Assembly: GCA_028023455.1 (NCBI GenBank)
Contig: JAQFVV010006215.1
Span: 2,676,580 to 2,740,579 of the forward strand
Direction of reading: 5' to 3'
DNA length: 64,000 bases
Origin: Epiperipatus broadwayi
Lineage: Eukaryota; Onychophora; Udeonychophora; Euonychophora; Peripatidae
Every line of letters starts with the position of its first letter. Position 1 is the first letter of the stretch. A program made the position numbers and the translations under genes. Shown here piece after piece: positions 61,456 to 64,000 of the stretch. Under the pieces are notes generated by a model. That model had not been told where the DNA came from. It searched no databases and was given only the letters and a program-made list of their open reading frames with translations.

Positions 61456-62230
61456 ATTATTATTATTTTTTATTATTTTTTTTTTTTACTCTTATTAAAC
61501 TAGATCTCAAACAATACTGATTAATTTACTAAAAAAACTTTATTGAATATACGGCTGATGGCTAAACTCCGTGAATGAAAGTAACTGGTTCACTTCCCAT
61601 CCTGTTATGATGCCTAACTCTACTATGATGCCTAACTTTATACCGCTATTATTTTTATTTTGCAAGACCCGCCCATTATTTCATAAGTTTTAATAAATAC
61701 AATTATAAAAATAAATAATAAAAGTTGACTCACCCTCGGTTTCTTCCAGCTGCTTTAAAGTTTAATTTTAAATTCGTTCATGATTGTAACAATATTTTGT
61801 TTTATACGTCTGTGCCAGTTTCAAACGGTAAAATTTATGTCTGACCCACTTTCCAATTTCATTCTCATTCTTATTCAATCCAATTCACAAAGTATGATTT
61901 TCATAAAAAAAAAAAAAACGGTTTTTCCTTTCCTTTTAAATTCCAATGTTTTTCCTCACTACCCCTGATGACAAATTTATATGAGGATGACCTATAGCTT
62001 ATTTAAATCATCCTCGGGCGCCAGTCACCAGTGAGCAAGAAAGCTTAACAAAATTAAACTCAAAATTTACCAAAAGTCATTTGAAAAAAAAAATTTTTTT
62101 TTTTTTTTTTTAGCAAAAATTTTTTTTTTATTTCATTTTATATGTATCTGATCATTGGTCTCTTCAGGGGTGGAAATAAGTTACAAGCCCCACGATTTGG
62201 GCGTCCAAACCCGGTGAAAAAAAAATACTA
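61456..62230 (-). other. 5' leader between LTR and gag, with displaced PBS
   Basis: About 775 bases without ORF homology. On the minus strand TGGACGCCCAAATCGTGGGGC (62207-62187) resembles the tRNA-Lys primer site TGGCGCCCAACGTGGGGC with three inserted bases. It lies 23 bases from the LTR end (62231) instead of directly next to it. T/A homopolymers at 62085-62130. Confidence 0.5.
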
Positions 62231-64000
62231 TGTAACAGTCAAGTTTGTACATTCGCGTAACAGAATTCAGAATCCAAGCAAAAGAGACCGAAGCTGACCA
62301 GACTAGGACTGTAACCTCCCGAGTCCGACCGCACTTCAACTCGTAAGCCAGGACTCCAAGACTCAAGACCCTACGAATGACCACCTTGAACTTACACGTA
62401 GTATACCTCTTTCCACACGGCCGACATAGGTCACGGAGAAGCAATGAGACTCATAACAAAAAATGGAATTTATTGACTATATATATTTAAAACTAATTAA
62501 TGCATCAGAAATCACATATATAATATAGAGAATTTTGAATTGGATTGAAATAAATGAGATCGAGATCAGAGTAATTTATTAAATTGTATGTTTATTTTTG
62601 CAGATTAAATTTGACGATTTTATCTATATTATTCTTGCATTTTACAATTAAAATGCGCGTAGCATCTAACATTTTGGAGAGCGCTTTAACCTTCTCCCCT
62701 TACAATTAAAATTATTTTACATTTGTTATTTTATTTGATGAAGTTAAATATTGTTTTCATCATTTACTTTATTATCTTATTGATCAGTCACTGCATTGTA
62801 GCTATGGGGCAGATTATGCTAATCCCTCTTATTCCATGGTTTTCAGCTAAGTAATCAGACGAAGCCTTGTTGTCACATATATGTGAAACATTTATAGTCA
62901 ATTTTATCTATAATATTATTTCAAACTATTGTACATGAGACCGAAACTAGCTCTTGAATATGTCAGACAATGGCTGAAACTTAATTTAAGGGAGGAAGAG
63001 TTGGCAACCAAAAGACCCAATGCGCTATAGCGCTGGTAAACAGTTATACTAAATGTCGCTCTGCGGATGGATTAATATTTAGGGTTTTGTGACCAACACC
63101 GGAGCCCTATGACCGATCGCCATGCTGCTAAAGAGGGTTGGGGTAGCTAACACTATTGCCTGGAATTTGACGTCAGGTCTTATTCGTGTGCGACCCAAGG
63201 AGTGTAAGAGGGATGGCCGTTCCGAGTCCCATCTTAAAGAAAAATGCAGCATAACGAGAAAGTTGAAATTGTATAATAAAATTATCACATCCGCCAAGCA
63301 AAAGAGTTGAAATATATTTAATATTTAGCCACGAGAACGATAGCTAATCAGTGGAATCATTAGCGCCAACTCTAATATAGCATTTTTAATATCATATGCT
63401 ATACGTGGGCGTACTTTTAAATATTCTTTGCTTTCTAGTTTCAATCTCAAATTACACATTTGATTACGCGATTAATAAAAAAGAAAATGGGGAAAAGTAT
63501 ATTTGGAGGGCTTTTACAAAATGAAATAAATAACAAATATACTTATTCAAGGCTTGGATATTGCTTAGTGAAAATTAAATTGAAATTTACTTTGGGTTAA
63601 AACAAGATTCCCATTTTAAAATTGCAAACAAATAATTAAATAATCAAGGTCAAAATAATAATCAGCACATAGCCAATTCTTAACAGTTATTTAAGAGGGT
63701 TTCGAAACAGCGTGCATTAAGCTACGATAAATAATTATTAAATGAAGAGGGGTCATTCTCTCTTCTCTTTATTATTAATATTGCATGCCCGCTGTTTCGA
63801 GGCATTAGCATATAATTTATATTTTAAAATAAAAAAAGAAATAAAGAAACCATAGTCACAACTGCAGTGAGAAAATTGAAAATAAAATTATTAAAATCAT
63901 TTAGTTAGGAAACATTAGAAAGTAGGTCAGAATTATATATAAAAAAAAATAATTACATTTAAGAATAAAATTTTACATTTAGCAATTTACTTGAATTCAA
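62231..64000 (-). repeat. 5' LTR, partial (runs off the window)
   Basis: Matches 55122-56891 over its full visible length of 1770 bases with very few differences. The true 5' edge and the target-site duplication lie beyond base 64000. Confidence 0.9.

Overview
The window is AT-rich, intron-rich animal DNA, most likely from an invertebrate with a large, repeat-laden genome. A chelicerate or a lophotrochozoan would fit, but the sequence does not fix the phylum. The one host gene I can support is the 3' end of LIN54, the CXC-domain DNA-binding subunit of the MuvB/DREAM complex. It lies on the + strand as four exons (6274-6368, 14523-14722, 31511-31686, 35618-35637), with introns of about 8.2, 16.8 and 3.9 kb. 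Upstream exons lie outside the window or were not recognised, and the 3' UTR probably runs to an AATAAA at 37436. Everything else that can be identified is mobile DNA, nearly all of it decayed.

Region by region. 1-6270: LIN54 intron with a decayed minus-strand LINE (about 850-3670) and a small fold-back at 601-781. 6370-14520: LINE fragments, the 3' end of a plus-strand Penelope-like element (PLE), then a longer minus-strand PLE (11226-14252) split by a 1-kb fold-back element (13067-14077) with a 14-bp target-site duplication. 14720-31510: palindromic repeats near 18.3-19.3 kb, a divergent pair of PLE 3' ends (21.5-24.3 kb), a minus-strand LINE with PHD-finger, SGNH-hydrolase and endonuclease remains (24.4-26.7 kb), and a plus-strand LINE (27.65-29.83 kb). 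31690-42390: another plus-strand LINE, the LIN54 end, inverted PLE pieces (39.1-41.7 kb), a fold-back fragment and a tRNA-derived SINE with a perfect 12-bp duplication. 42801-52292: a decayed Ty3/gypsy-type LTR retrotransposon on the + strand, with two TTAA-flanked (piggyBac-like) insertions. 55122-64000: a young LTR retrotransposon on the - strand whose interior holds only gag and protease. Its LTR is inferred to be about 3.5 kb, and the right-hand LTR runs off the window.

The most interesting theme is small self-cleaving RNA motifs. Hammerhead-ribozyme-like cores (CUGANGA, stem II, GAAAC, very short self-complementary stem III) occur in or just 3' of several PLE pieces. They also occur inside the separate fold-back family at 13.1-14.1 kb and 40.2 kb, whose full-length copies have 13-14 bp target-site duplications. 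That family looks like PLE-mobilised, retrozyme-like non-autonomous elements in inverted-dimer form. A second theme is the gag-pro-only LTR element with a candidate GUUAAAC -1 frameshift site. All calls were made by eye; no searches were run.
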